Notes: a model not told the origin generated them from the letters alone. Numbered from the stretch's first letter, positions 27,685-37,005 are shown. The stretch: 64,000 nucleotides of DNA from Desulfobacteraceae bacterium (GCA_016743945.1 JADGFI010000007.1:204368-268367), one strand, 5' to 3'. Numbers and translations are program-made.

Positions 27685-30600
27685 ATGGCCGTTAAAACAC
27701 TTTTCCAAAAGTATTTTTCAAAAAACGAAAACGATGTTGTATTCAAATCAAAAGCGGATTCAACTGGTTTAAATTTTATTCTTTCTGCTCATGAATTTGA
27801 AGCCTGCCAAAGACTTGAAGGCAATGATTGGGCTCAAAATCAGTATATGGTTCTAAATATGCTTCAGGAAAATGGAATGGCAACTGCTTTTCCAAACGGT
27901 TTTAGTATATTGGCTGATGATGCTGTAAGACTGCCTGAAATAAGAGAGCTCTTTGATCTGCCGTCCATATTTCCTGGCAAATTTTCGATTTATGTTGAAA
28001 ATCAGACAACCCAATCCTCGTTTAAGGTCAAATTATGGCTTGAATACTCCGATGGTCAAAAAACCATACACTATGAACTTCAAGGCCCCTACCTTAAAGT
28101 TGGCAAGTATGAGATATATCTTCCGTCACCTGAGCAGTGGGCTGTAATAAAAAGCATTAAAGAACATCAGAAATTGGATGTTTCCCAAAGGACCGAATAT
28201 AACAACCTACTTTTAGTGTATCAACTACAGCAGGCGAAACAGTCCGGAGCTGAAATAGATCTATCTCATTTTAACAATTTAAAAATTATCAGCCCTGAAA
28301 GTGTTTCTGTAAGCGTTAGAGTATCTGATGCCGGAGAGGCCATCTTAAATCCGGTCTTTGGTACTGAAACCTCGGTTGAAAAAATCGAAAAACGATTGGG
28401 TCAGTTGGTTGGTAGGGACAATGTCAATGTCCAAAGCTTTCGAGTTGGGGATGAAATTGTCCTTTTAGATGAGAAAAAGCTTGAGGCGGCCAGGGAAATT
28501 ATCAAAAATAGAAAAATACCCAAATCCCAGGTAAATGATTTTCTGAAAACGCCTTCTGCATTTTTAAATGCATCAATAGTTGACCTTGATACTGGATTTT
28601 CCATGCGCGTCAAAGGGGCAACGATCTTTAAACACTCTTATTTTGGAGAAACTGATGAATCTGGGCTTGCCTGGTTTTCAAAGGGAACTGCGGATTCAAA
28701 ATATGTGGGGGCATTTGATCTTGAAAAGATAATCAAAGACCCTGAATCACTTGAATTGTTTAGCGACAGGCTTAAAGACGCAAAAAAACACAATGCCCAG
28801 GAAATGATTTTTTTAGGAACCACCATAGATATATCCGATCCGGGAAAAATTGAAGAAAAATTAGATGCAATAAAAAAGCAGCTCCAAAAAGGGAAAACGG
28901 AGTCATCAACTCAAACAAGTGATGTTTTACCAGACGAGACTGAAGATCAGATGGATTCCCAAAAAAGTAAGCCTGTTGTTGTTGATATTCATACCAATGA
29001 TGAAGTGCTTTCTTATGGTTCAGAAAAGATACACCAGGACATGGGAAAAATTCAATATAAAGGTAAGCTTCATACAGAGGATTATAAAAGGCAGCCGTTT
29101 AAACACCAGCAAGAAGGTATCCGCTGGCTGTTAGGGCTTGCGCTATCAGGTCAAGCCAAAGAAAAAAATGACAGGATCTATGGCGGTGTAATGGCGGATG
29201 ATATGGGGTTGGGAAAAACCTATATGTCTTTGATTGGGGTATATGAGTTTTATAAACATCTTGAGAAACAAAATTTAAGCCTGCGCCCTGTATTGGTCGT
29301 TGCACCACTGAGTTTGTTGGAGAATTGGAGGGAGGAGATCGATCTGACCTTTAAAGAAAATTTCTTTGACGATGTGGTGATTCTTCAGTCCGATGCAGAT
29401 CTTAAACGGTTTAAAGTAAAGGGTTCTGGGGTTGAAATCAGACAAAAGATTAGTAAAATTAATTTGGATGGAGATTCAGAAAATGCCATTCGCTATGCTT
29501 TAAAAATTGGCAAGGATTATGTGATGGATCGCCTTGACAAATCCAAAAGGTTAATCCTGACAACCTATCAAACATTAAGGGATTATCAGTTCTCATTATG
29601 TCAGATCGACTGGTCATTTGTAATTTTCGATGAAGCCCAGAACATCAAAAATCCAAATGCCTTACAAACCCGCGCGGCAAAAGGTCTAAATGCGCAATTT
29701 ACCCTGATTGCAACAGGGACGCCGGTTGAGAATCATTTGGGTGATTTTTGGTGTCTGTTTGATACTGCACAGCCAGGACATCTGGGGTCATATCAAGAGT
29801 TTCGAAAGCGTTATATTTCTCCCATTTCCAAAGCAGCCTCGGACGACGCAGCAGATACAAGGGCAAAGGTAGGCCGCCAATTACGAGAGGATGTGGGGGC
29901 ATTGATGATCAGACGGTTGAAAGAAGATCAACTTGAAGGATTACCGGATAAGACTATCTATGTCGGAATTAAATCCGATAATTTGCAAAACTGGGAGTAC
30001 CATGAGACGCTTTCATCAGGGATGATCGATAAACAACTTGCCGTATATAATGCTGCAATTAATGGCGTCATTTCGGCCCAGGAAGAAAAAACAAACAAAA
30101 ATCCCGTATTAAAGGGCCTGCACCAGTTACGCGATATATCCCTCCATCATGATCTTGTGGATGGGGGTTGCCTGAGCCTTCCTGAAGACAAAAAAAAAGC
30201 ACAGGCATATACCCACAGTGCGGCCAAACTTGAAACTGTCTTTTCGATTCTCAAAGAGATTAAAAACAGAAAAGAAAAGGTGATTTTATTTATCATCAAT
30301 AAAAGATTACAACGGTTTATGAAATTAGCATGCCATAAGCTTCTTGGCGTAAATGCCGACATCATCAATGGAGATACTCCTGCAGTTGCCAAAACGGCAG
30401 GAAACAAGACCCGGAAATCAATTATTGATGATTTTCAGAAAAAACCGGGTTTTGGCACCATAATAATGTCACCCATTGCAGCAGGTGTCGGACTTACCAT
30501 AACAGGAGCTAATAATGTCATCCATGTGGAAAGACACTGGAATCCTGCTAAGGAAGCTCAGGCCACAGACAGGGTTTATCGAATTGGACAAAAAAAAGAT

Positions 30601-31209
30601 GTTAATGTTTATGTTCCCATTCTTCATCATCCTGAGCTGACTTCATTTGATGTTAATCTACACAAATTGCTTTCAAAAAAAACAAACCTTAAAGATGCCG
30701 TTGTCACCCCAGAAGAAGTGGATTTATCAAAAACCGATATTTTTAATACTACAGGAATTGAGGAAAAAATTGTTGATGAGAACGATTTGAAATCGCTTCC
30801 CTGGGAGCACTTTGAAGCTCTACTTGCAGAACTGTTTGCCCGAAATTATAATGCAGAAACTTACCTAACAGCCGTCAGCAACGATAGAGGTTGTGACGTG
30901 GTTGTTCTGTCTATAAAAAGCAATATGCTGATTCAGTGCAAGCACACTGGTAAACAAAAATTATCGGGTGAGGGCCCTGTGAGAGAATTACTCGCTGCAC
31001 CAAGCTATTATAAACAACTGTTAGGCCAAGAGTTTAAAAAATCTATTGTTGTAACAAATGCTAAAAAATTTTCAAAACCTACTCAAAATGCAGCTAAACG
31101 CGAAAGAATTGATCTTATTGGATATAAAGAACTGACAAAAATGCTATTAAAAACAGAGATTAAATATTCAGATATTTTTAAACGGTTGAACAAAAAAAGA
31201 TTAGTGTAA
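27685..31209 (+). CDS. zorD: Zorya protein ZorD, SNF2 helicase with Mrr-like nuclease
   Basis: 1174 residues. An N-terminal 450-residue region is unrecognised. A SWI2/SNF2 motor follows: MADDMGLGKT (Walker A around 503-512), the DEAQ box 649-652 (FDEAQNIKN), ATGTPVEN, and late IHVERHWNPAKEAQATDRVYRIGQ. The C-terminus (about 1035-1160) is an Mrr-like PD-(D/E)xK domain, with Asp1071 (GCDVVV) and Gln1084-Cys-Lys1086 (IQCKHTG). ZorD is the DNA-degrading effector of type I Zorya. All motor and nuclease residues seem intact. The first in-frame ATG is 3 bases after zorC. Confidence 0.93.
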   Translation: MAVKTLFQKYFSKNENDVVFKSKADSTGLNFILSAHEFEACQRLEGNDWAQNQYMVLNMLQENGMATAFPNGFSILADDAVRLPEIRELFDLPSIFPGKFSIYVENQTTQSSFKVKLWLEYSDGQKTIHYELQGPYLKVGKYEIYLPSPEQWAVIKSIKEHQKLDVSQRTEYNNLLLVYQLQQAKQSGAEIDLSHFNNLKIISPESVSVSVRVSDAGEAILNPVFGTETSVEKIEKRLGQLVGRDNVNVQSFRVGDEIVLLDEKKLEAAREIIKNRKIPKSQVNDFLKTPSAFLNASIVDLDTGFSMRVKGATIFKHSYFGETDESGLAWFSKGTADSKYVGAFDLEKIIKDPESLELFSDRLKDAKKHNAQEMIFLGTTIDISDPGKIEEKLDAIKKQLQKGKTESSTQTSDVLPDETEDQMDSQKSKPVVVDIHTNDEVLSYGSEKIHQDMGKIQYKGKLHTEDYKRQPFKHQQEGIRWLLGLALSGQAKEKNDRIYGGVMADDMGLGKTYMSLIGVYEFYKHLEKQNLSLRPVLVVAPLSLLENWREEIDLTFKENFFDDVVILQSDADLKRFKVKGSGVEIRQKISKINLDGDSENAIRYALKIGKDYVMDRLDKSKRLILTTYQTLRDYQFSLCQIDWSFVIFDEAQNIKNPNALQTRAAKGLNAQFTLIATGTPVENHLGDFWCLFDTAQPGHLGSYQEFRKRYISPISKAASDDAADTRAKVGRQLREDVGALMIRRLKEDQLEGLPDKTIYVGIKSDNLQNWEYHETLSSGMIDKQLAVYNAAINGVISAQEEKTNKNPVLKGLHQLRDISLHHDLVDGGCLSLPEDKKKAQAYTHSAAKLETVFSILKEIKNRKEKVILFIINKRLQRFMKLACHKLLGVNADIINGDTPAVAKTAGNKTRKSIIDDFQKKPGFGTIIMSPIAAGVGLTITGANNVIHVERHWNPAKEAQATDRVYRIGQKKDVNVYVPILHHPELTSFDVNLHKLLSKKTNLKDAVVTPEEVDLSKTDIFNTTGIEEKIVDENDLKSLPWEHFEALLAELFARNYNAETYLTAVSNDRGCDVVVLSIKSNMLIQCKHTGKQKLSGEGPVRELLAAPSYYKQLLGQEFKKSIVVTNAKKFSKPTQNAAKRERIDLIGYKELTKMLLKTEIKYSDIFKRLNKKRLV

Positions 31210-31238
31210 GGTAACATTTGATAATAGAAATTGTTACC
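31210..31238 (+). terminator. Hairpin after zorD
   Basis: GGTAACA and TGTTACC pair as a 7-bp stem, continued by TTT/AAA with one bulged T, around a short loop. It begins directly at the zorD stop. No T tract follows, so it may attenuate or stabilise rather than terminate fully. Confidence 0.45.
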
Positions 31239-31301
31239 GGTGAGGATTAAGCAGAATTATTAATTACTTTTGGATAGCCTCGGTAAGACAAAGAAGGGAT
31301 T

Positions 31302-32234
31302 ATGACCTTTAACAGTTATTTAGATAAATTCCAGAATCTTAGAACTGGTTTGATTCATGGTCACATAAGACCCCATAAGCCGGTAATGATATTGACGATT
31401 TTGTCATTAATTGAAAATGGAAAGTTGAGTGAGAACAAAATTGACTACTCCCCACAATTGCTTGAGTTATTTAAACGGTACTTTGATCTGGTTAAAACAA
31501 AAAATGATGCATTAAATCCAATTTTACCATTCTTCCATCTGCGCGGTGATAATTTTTTTCATCATAAACCTTTCCCTGGAAAACAAGCCGGTTATAAAAC
31601 ACTGAATGGTCCCGGAAGTGTTAAGGCTTTTTTTGATATAGTTCAATACGCTTATTTGGATGATACACTTTATCATTATTTGCAGGATCCAAATAAATTG
31701 AACAAGTTGCGGGAAATATTAATCCGAAAATATTTCAGCAAATTAACCAAGGAAGTTTGGGTGTTAATCAAAGAAGAACAAGAAATAACAACTTATGAAA
31801 CAATCTTAAAAAATGGTTCGGATAAAATCAGTGAAAAGTCAAATGATAAAGAAAATCGATACCGGTCCGCTGCATTTTCAAGAACAATTCGTGAGATATA
31901 CGATTATCGCTGTTCTGCCTGTGGACTCAGAATCAATTTGAACGGGTTGGTGATTATCGATGCCGCTCACTTAATCCCCTTCAGCAAATCATATGATGAT
32001 AACCCCTGCAATGGTATCGCTTTGTGTAAGAATCACCATTGGGCAATGGATCATTTTCTGCTTGTCCCGGGGAAAGATAAACTATGGCATGTTTCATCAG
32101 AACTTGATGATCGAATCCCAGGATGCAAAGATATTATCAGTTTAAATAACAGAAAGGTATTATTGCCCCAAAACCAAAAATTTCATCCTAAAGAAGAATC
32201 TCTCTCCTGGCGCCATGAACGAATTTTGAAATAG
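31302..32234 (+). CDS. HNH endonuclease with SBD-like N-terminal domain
   Basis: 310 residues. The C-terminal HNH_2-type nuclease has Cys204/Cys207, His223 in DAAHLIPFS, Asn238, Cys242, His245-His246 and Asp250 (ALCKNHHWAMD), all intact. The N-terminal ~130 residues (RPHKPVMILTILSLIENG, ILPFFHLRGDNFF) resemble the sulfur-binding domain of phosphorothioate- or modification-sensing HNH nucleases. That part is a pattern match, not certain. It follows zorD by 92 bases with its own ribosome site. It is unlike the short ZorE of type II Zorya, so it is probably a separate restriction enzyme. Confidence 0.75.
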   Translation: MTFNSYLDKFQNLRTGLIHGHIRPHKPVMILTILSLIENGKLSENKIDYSPQLLELFKRYFDLVKTKNDALNPILPFFHLRGDNFFHHKPFPGKQAGYKTLNGPGSVKAFFDIVQYAYLDDTLYHYLQDPNKLNKLREILIRKYFSKLTKEVWVLIKEEQEITTYETILKNGSDKISEKSNDKENRYRSAAFSRTIREIYDYRCSACGLRINLNGLVIIDAAHLIPFSKSYDDNPCNGIALCKNHHWAMDHFLLVPGKDKLWHVSSELDDRIPGCKDIISLNNRKVLLPQNQKFHPKEESLSWRHERILK

Positions 32235-32291
32235 ATAATTCTAATAGTTCAGCAAAAAGCATGGGGCAGATTTTGATTTGGGCCATTTTTT

Positions 32292-32327
32292 TTGTTTTTG
32301 CGACTTGATTAAGTTCCCTATTTTCTG
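32292..32327. repeat. Copy A of a ~37-base repeat
   Basis: Bases 32292-32327 match 43283-43319 at roughly 30 of 37 positions, with an identical 12-base core TTGATTAAGTTC (32305-32316). Both copies are intergenic, one at the end of the Zorya/HNH block and one just upstream of Wadjet. A shorter related core (GGGTTGATTAGGT) lies 40 bases further on. Confidence 0.4.
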
Positions 32328-32481
32328 TCAAGGAGGCGATACCAGTCGGGTTGATTAGGTCTCATGATTTTGTTACACCAATTGTATTCTTATTGATCCT
32401 TCCAGCATCTTTTGAATCTCTTTTGGCAGGTAGAGCTGATGATTCCCTATAATCGTCACCCGGGCATTGAGCAATCCTTTG

Positions 32482-33351
32482 TCATAGATTCATTCCAATG
32501 GTAAAGGCCTTTTTGATATGTTCGGCAAGAGAGTCTACCACACAATTATCTGAGTATGGATTGCGTTCTAAAATAAAAGCGGCACTGGGCAGGGCGGGAA
32601 ATCCCTCTTCCGGTTGAAGCTGGCGCATTCCCGGCGGCACAATGCTCTGGCTAATGGCTGAAACAGCAAGGCCGGCAAAAATCGCAGCGGTCAATCCCAT
32701 CATACTCGGGCAGGTGTAGGCGATTCTATATTCGATCCCCGCCTGTTTCAGGGCGGACAGGATCCAATTCCGGCAATAGCACCCATCCGGGAAAAGCGCC
32801 AGGGGAAGCGGCGTGTGTTCATGCTGGCAATGCTGGTCAGACGTCACCCACACCGTGGGGTCCTGTCTGAGAAGTCTGCAGTTTCCAACATCAGCCGTGA
32901 TTGAAGTGGTCATGGCCAGATCCAGTTCCCGGCGCTGCATTTTTTCCAAAAGCTTGTGGCTGGGTTCACAAAACACTTCCACCTGGACCTTCGGGTGTGT
33001 GCGTGAAAATCCGGCCAGGATTTCAGGTAAAAACCGTGTGGCATAATCATCGGGCAGCCCGATACTGACACAGCCGTTTAACTCGGGCTGTTTCAGAACA
33101 GAGATCGCTTCTTCGTTCAGCTTAAGAATCTTTCGTGCATAGTTGAGCAGTGTTCCTCCGTCAGCAGTCAGTTTGATGTTCCTGGAGTCCCTTTTGAGCA
33201 GGGGTTTTTCAATGATCTCTTCAAGCCGCTTGACCTGCATGCTCACTGCAGACTGGGTCCTATTCACAATGTCGGCCGCACGGATGAAGCTGCCGCTGTC
33301 GGCAATGGCAGTAAAGGTTCTTAACAATTCCATGGGTATATTGGTGATCAT
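32482..33351 (-). CDS. LysR-family transcriptional regulator
   Basis: 289 residues. N-terminal winged helix (about 5-65): ELLRTFTAIADSGSF, AADIVNRTQSAVSMQVKRLEE. A two-lobed effector domain follows from about 90 (GCVSIGLPDDYATRFLPEIL). Sequence resembles the LrhA/PecT branch. It diverges from the DUF1127 gene with 121 bases between starts, so it probably regulates that gene, itself or both. Effector unknown. Confidence 0.85.
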   Translation of the reverse strand: MITNIPMELLRTFTAIADSGSFIRAADIVNRTQSAVSMQVKRLEEIIEKPLLKRDSRNIKLTADGGTLLNYARKILKLNEEAISVLKQPELNGCVSIGLPDDYATRFLPEILAGFSRTHPKVQVEVFCEPSHKLLEKMQRRELDLAMTTSITADVGNCRLLRQDPTVWVTSDQHCQHEHTPLPLALFPDGCYCRNWILSALKQAGIEYRIAYTCPSMMGLTAAIFAGLAVSAISQSIVPPGMRQLQPEEGFPALPSAAFILERNPYSDNCVVDSLAEHIKKAFTIGMNL

Positions 33352-33472
33352 ATGGCCATCCTATGTATCAATTATTTTGAATCTTAGTATAAGAACAATT
33401 CGTTTGTTTGATCAATGCTTTTTTTTTATAGTGTCATCATTTGGATAACCGGTTTATTTTAAGGAGGCGTAA

Positions 33473-33739
33473 ATGATGATTTCACAGGATTGCCAATCGA
33501 ACGCAACAAACGATGGATTTTTAACCTTTCTTCAACGGATCTGGCACCTTGTCAAACGTACAAGAAAACGATACAAACAATGGCAACAGATGAAACATAA
33601 TCTTTGCCTGTTGCTCTCCATGGAAGACCGGATGCTTAACGATATCGGCCTGAGCCGTGCCGATGCAGTCAGGTTAAACAATGCAGAAAGCTTTAGGAAA
33701 TTTATGTTTCAATCAAAATCAAATACCATGGAAGACTGA
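33473..33739 (+). CDS. DUF1127 (YjiS-like) small protein
   Basis: 88 residues. The C-terminal part has LCLLLSMEDRMLNDIGLSRADAVR, the diagnostic DUF1127 helix pair; the N-terminal part is basic (KRTRKRYKQWQQ). Such proteins are small, basic and in other bacteria bind RNA or tune phosphate and carbon metabolism. GGAGG at the proper distance precedes the ATG at 33473. Divergent LysR gene suggests its control. Confidence 0.82.
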   Translation: MMISQDCQSNATNDGFLTFLQRIWHLVKRTRKRYKQWQQMKHNLCLLLSMEDRMLNDIGLSRADAVRLNNAESFRKFMFQSKSNTMED

Positions 33740-33772
33740 TTCGGGCAACATAACCAAGTTGTAGGAATTATA

Positions 33773-34123
33773 TTAACTGAATACCTGCATTCCCAAATAC
33801 ATAAAGGAAAAACAGCAGGGCAGGCTATTGGAGAAAATCAAACAAGCCTCGGCGCTTTTGACCGCTTGTACCTTGTGTCCAAGGCTGTGCAATTTTTCCC
33901 AATAGGCCCAGCGGTCGAATTTGGGCCATTTCCCAAGCCCGACAAGCCAGGCACCCTGTTTGACTGCCTGGCCGATATCCCCAAACCGGGGAAGGATTGA
34001 ATTCGGGCCGATCAAACCATGGGGGAAATTTTTCAGGTCAATTCGTTCGATCAGATAAACCAGGTGAAAAGCAACCCGGTGCAGGTTAAATATTGGAAGG
34101 CCTTGAATTAAATAACATTTACA
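33773..34123 (-). pseudogene. Remnant of a cytochrome b/b6-domain membrane protein
   Basis: The frame is open from about 34123 to the stop at 33773 but has no credible start. It contains NLHRVAFHLVYLIERIDLK, then ILPRFGDIGQAVKQG, then GKWPKFDRWAYWEK, which follow the order found in dihaem b-type cytochromes of respiratory complexes (haem-ligand His, periplasmic loop, YWEK). The N-terminal and the C-terminal membrane helices are missing. The tail after YWEK departs from the family. I read it as a decayed fragment, based on remembered family patterns only. Confidence 0.55.
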
Positions 34124-34203
34124 TTACCTGAAAAAGGATTATTTTTAATTTATAGTTCCTTTGATCCCTATCGTAATGCCACGAGAAATAACAAGGAGGA
34201 GAT

Positions 34204-34461
34204 ATGTATACCAAAATTCAATTATGTGAAAAAATAAGATCTGTATATCCTGAAATAGGAGAATGCGGAATTGATATAAATGTAGAATATAGTGCTGATA
34301 ATAATGCATGGGTTGTACATTTAAAAAAAGAAAATCTTAAATTAAAAACATATCTTGAACCTGAAGATGCAAATATCTGCATGGATGGGAAACAGTGCAT
34401 CGGGCTCGGATTACAAATCTCCCAGCTTAAGGATAACATAGCAAACATGAAGTATTCATAA
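34204..34461 (+). CDS. Hypothetical small protein, 85 residues
   Basis: Not recognised. The ATG at 34204 follows AAGGAGGAG, a strong ribosome site, which supports a real gene. It has a small mixed fold (IDINVEYSADNNAWVVHLKK) and two C-terminal cysteines (NICMDGKQCIGLG). It is 47 bases upstream of the DsrC-like gene and in the same direction, so the two may be co-transcribed. Confidence 0.6.
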   Translation: MYTKIQLCEKIRSVYPEIGECGIDINVEYSADNNAWVVHLKKENLKLKTYLEPEDANICMDGKQCIGLGLQISQLKDNIANMKYS

Positions 34462-34508
34462 AGGAAAAAGATGTCCTTGAAATATAGGGTTTCTTGGAGG
34501 AAAAAATC

Positions 34509-34847
34509 ATGACCTTACATCAAAACAACACTATGGTATTGGACCAAGAAGGATATCTTGAAGATCTGGAATCTTGGACTGAAGAAGTTGCATGTACTCT
34601 GGCAGATAAAGAGGGTATTTCAAAGGAATGTCCTTTGAGCAAGGATCGGATGGATATTCTAAAATTCATAAGAGACTACTATAAAAAATTTGAAGCTTTT
34701 CCAATAATAAGAGCTGTGTGCAAAAACGTCGGGCAATCAAAAGATTGCCAGTATCAGGTGTTTCCTGATCCGATTGTTGCCTGGAAAATAGCTGGGCTCC
34801 CTAAACCTACACCGGAGGTGTTTGCCAAGATAAAGCACCAGGCCTGA
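34509..34847 (+). CDS. DsrC/TusE-family protein lacking the C-terminal redox cysteines
   Basis: 112 residues from the ATG at 34509; GGAGG lies 10 bases upstream, whereas the in-frame TTG at 34494 sits inside that site. The fold fits DsrC: LDQEGYLEDLESWTEEVA, ILKFIRDYYKKFEAFPIIR and the C-terminal arm FPDPIVAWKIAGLPKPT. In DsrC this arm carries two cysteines and in TusE one (KPTGCV type). Here it reads KPTPEVFAKIKHQA, with none. Cys residues remain only in the body. Without them it cannot carry a trisulfide as DsrC does, so a regulatory or structural role is more likely. Confidence 0.8.
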   Translation: MTLHQNNTMVLDQEGYLEDLESWTEEVACTLADKEGISKECPLSKDRMDILKFIRDYYKKFEAFPIIRAVCKNVGQSKDCQYQVFPDPIVAWKIAGLPKPTPEVFAKIKHQA

Positions 34848-34892
34848 ATTGGTAAGAGCATGTAACAAAACTTTTTGAGATCAACCAGGTAC

Positions 34893-35528
34893 TCATAGAG
34901 TGATTGGCTCAAGATTCATTTTTAATTCATGGGATAGATCTTGTATATTTAGCGCCTTAAAATAGGAATCAAGTGTTGCGACAAATTCCAGATGATTTCT
35001 ACCGTTTCTGTAATCTGGTTCTCGGGGTGGATGATAAAGGTACTTTTCCATCATATGTAGATCCGTAGAAACTATAATTGAAGCTGAAAAATAAGCAAAT
35101 CCCTTGGCCCTATAAAAACATGACCCTCCTACTTTTTTGTTATTAATTGTTATATCAGAGATTCCGTCGTGGCAAATGGATGTGATCCCTGATTTTCTAA
35201 GGCCATTTATTAACCAAAGATTTGACGTGTTAAAAATCGCCTGGATTTGAGAATATCCCTCAGCAGGAAATACCGCCGAGACGATTAAACTTCCAGGATC
35301 AAGGAACACGGAACACCCGCCACCTTTTCTTCTGAAAATTGGTATTCTGTCCGATAATGCTTCTGCCAACTTTACTTCTTTGTGAACACGGCTTGCCCGG
35401 CCCACAACAATGGCGGGAAAAAAGAATGGTGAAATATTAAACCGGGAAACACCATCTTTTTTTATGGTGTTCAACATCAGATCATCCTGGAAAAAAGGTC
35501 TGATATCAGGGTTTAAACGATCCAACAT
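34893..35528 (-). CDS. lplA: Lipoate-protein ligase A-family protein
   Basis: 211 residues, without the accessory C-terminal domain of E. coli LplA. RRKGGGCSVFLDPGSLI and ITINNKKVGGSCFYRAKGF are the conserved lipoyl-adenylate and lysine motifs of the LplA/LipB fold. It presumably attaches lipoate to the E2 lipoyl domain of the adjacent dehydrogenase, and it is the last gene of that operon, starting at the stop codon of the E3 gene. Confidence 0.85.
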   Translation of the reverse strand: MLDRLNPDIRPFFQDDLMLNTIKKDGVSRFNISPFFFPAIVVGRASRVHKEVKLAEALSDRIPIFRRKGGGCSVFLDPGSLIVSAVFPAEGYSQIQAIFNTSNLWLINGLRKSGITSICHDGISDITINNKKVGGSCFYRAKGFAYFSASIIVSTDLHMMEKYLYHPPREPDYRNGRNHLEFVATLDSYFKALNIQDLSHELKMNLEPITL

Positions 35529-36940
35529 CAGGTTCTCTTTCTAAACACATGAACAGATCCGCCAGCTGCCATTTCAGCCGCCTCCATGATGGATTCCGAA
35601 AATGTGGGGTGGGGGTGGATACTGACGATAAGATCTTCCAGGCATGCACCCATTTCAATTGCCAGATTTCCCTCGGAGATCATTTCGGCGGCATGTTCAC
35701 CCACAATGCCCATACCCAGAATCAGGGCAGTTTCAGGATCGACGATAATCTTAACAAATCCCGTTGTTTTTTTAATGCTTTTAGCCCGACCCAATGCAGT
35801 AAGCGGAAACAGACCCTTTTTAAAGGGGATTTTTTTTTCTTCTGCCTCTTTTTCGGTAAGACCTGTCCACGCAATTTGCGGGTGTGTGAAAAGGACAGCG
35901 GGAACAGCAAGGTTATCAAATGCTGAAGATGCTCCGGCTATGACCTCGGCGGCAACCTTTCCCTCCCGGGCGGCCTTATGGGCAAGTGCAGGTCCTTTTG
36001 TCACATCGCCCACAGCAAAAATATGGCTTTTTTGAGTTCGGCACTGGTCATCTGTGGGAATCAGCCCGTTCTCATCAGGACTTAAACCTAAAGCATCAAG
36101 ACCGATGTCATTGGTGTTGGGGTGTCTGCCTGTTGCTGCCAATACCCTGTCGAAGGTTTGGCGTATCATTTTGCCCTCTTTTTCAAATGTGACCAAAAAG
36201 CCGGCACCTGATTTTTCTATGGTGTTAATTTTTGACCCGGTATGAATGGCTGAAAATTGCTGTTTACATTTTTTTAAAACGACCTGCACCAGATCTTCAT
36301 CGGCACCGGACAATAGACGTGAACTGAATTCGACCAATGTAACACTGCTGCCAAGACCTGCATATGCCTGACCGATTTCAAGACCGATATAGCCCCCGCC
36401 GATCACGAGAAGGGAAGCTGGAACTTCAGGTAACCTGAGGGCAACAGCCGAAGTCCAGACGGGCAGATTCATCCCGGCCGGAAGTTCATTTATTCGTGAT
36501 CCCGTGGCAATGATTGCATGTTTAAATCTGATAATTGTATTGGTTCCTTCAACATAAATCTTATTGTCCTCAATAAATCGGCCATACCCTTTGACCACTT
36601 CCACTTCACGGTTATCTAGAAGCGTTGCAATTCCATTTGAAAGGGAATTTACAGTCGAATCTATCCATTGCCGCAATTGCAGGATATCGACATCGACACC
36701 GCTATATTTCAACCCCATGCTGCCTGCATTTTCCATGGATTCTTTTAGATTAACAATGTTGATCAGGGTTTTTGAAGGGATGCACCCCTCTGTGAGACAG
36801 ACGCCGCCAAACCGGGAATCAGATTCCACCAGTACGACCTCCACCCCCAGATCTGCTGCATGAATCGCAGCAGTATATCCCCCGGGCCCGCTGCCAAGCA
36901 CCACAAGGTCGGTATCAAGTATCAGTTCGCCCATTACCAT
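35528..36940 (-). CDS. lpd: Dihydrolipoamide dehydrogenase (E3)
   Basis: 470 residues. FAD motif GSGPGG (16-21), redox-active Cys48/Cys53 in GGVCLTEGCIPSK, NAD-binding LLVIGGGYIGLE, and C-terminal HPHPTFSES with the catalytic His-Glu pair. It reoxidises the dihydrolipoyl arm of E2 and gives NADH. It sits 65 bases after the E2 gene, with an AGGAG site before ATG 36940. The CLTEGC spacing matches lipoamide dehydrogenases rather than glutathione or mercuric reductases. Confidence 0.93.
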   Translation of the reverse strand: MVMGELILDTDLVVLGSGPGGYTAAIHAADLGVEVVLVESDSRFGGVCLTEGCIPSKTLINIVNLKESMENAGSMGLKYSGVDVDILQLRQWIDSTVNSLSNGIATLLDNREVEVVKGYGRFIEDNKIYVEGTNTIIRFKHAIIATGSRINELPAGMNLPVWTSAVALRLPEVPASLLVIGGGYIGLEIGQAYAGLGSSVTLVEFSSRLLSGADEDLVQVVLKKCKQQFSAIHTGSKINTIEKSGAGFLVTFEKEGKMIRQTFDRVLAATGRHPNTNDIGLDALGLSPDENGLIPTDDQCRTQKSHIFAVGDVTKGPALAHKAAREGKVAAEVIAGASSAFDNLAVPAVLFTHPQIAWTGLTEKEAEEKKIPFKKGLFPLTALGRAKSIKKTTGFVKIIVDPETALILGMGIVGEHAAEMISEGNLAIEMGACLEDLIVSIHPHPTFSESIMEAAEMAAGGSVHVFRKRT

Positions 36941-37005
36941 TTTTCATCTCCTTTGTTCATCATAAGAATGTTCCATCATAAAACCTAGGATTTTTGATCC
37001 CATGT

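Noticed and set aside
31302..32234. HNH nuclease as ZorE of a type II Zorya
   Set aside because: ZorC and ZorD are both present, the HNH gene has a separate 92-base leader, and its N-terminal domain is of a different kind.
22176..32399. ACCAATTGTATT at 22176 and 32377 as direct repeats flanking the Zorya block
   Set aside because: Only 12 identical bases; in a 64 kb AT-rich window many such matches are expected by chance.
34845..34900. TGA after the DsrC-like gene as a recoded codon
   Set aside because: The in-frame continuation is six residues to a stop and does not restore the C-terminal cysteine motif.
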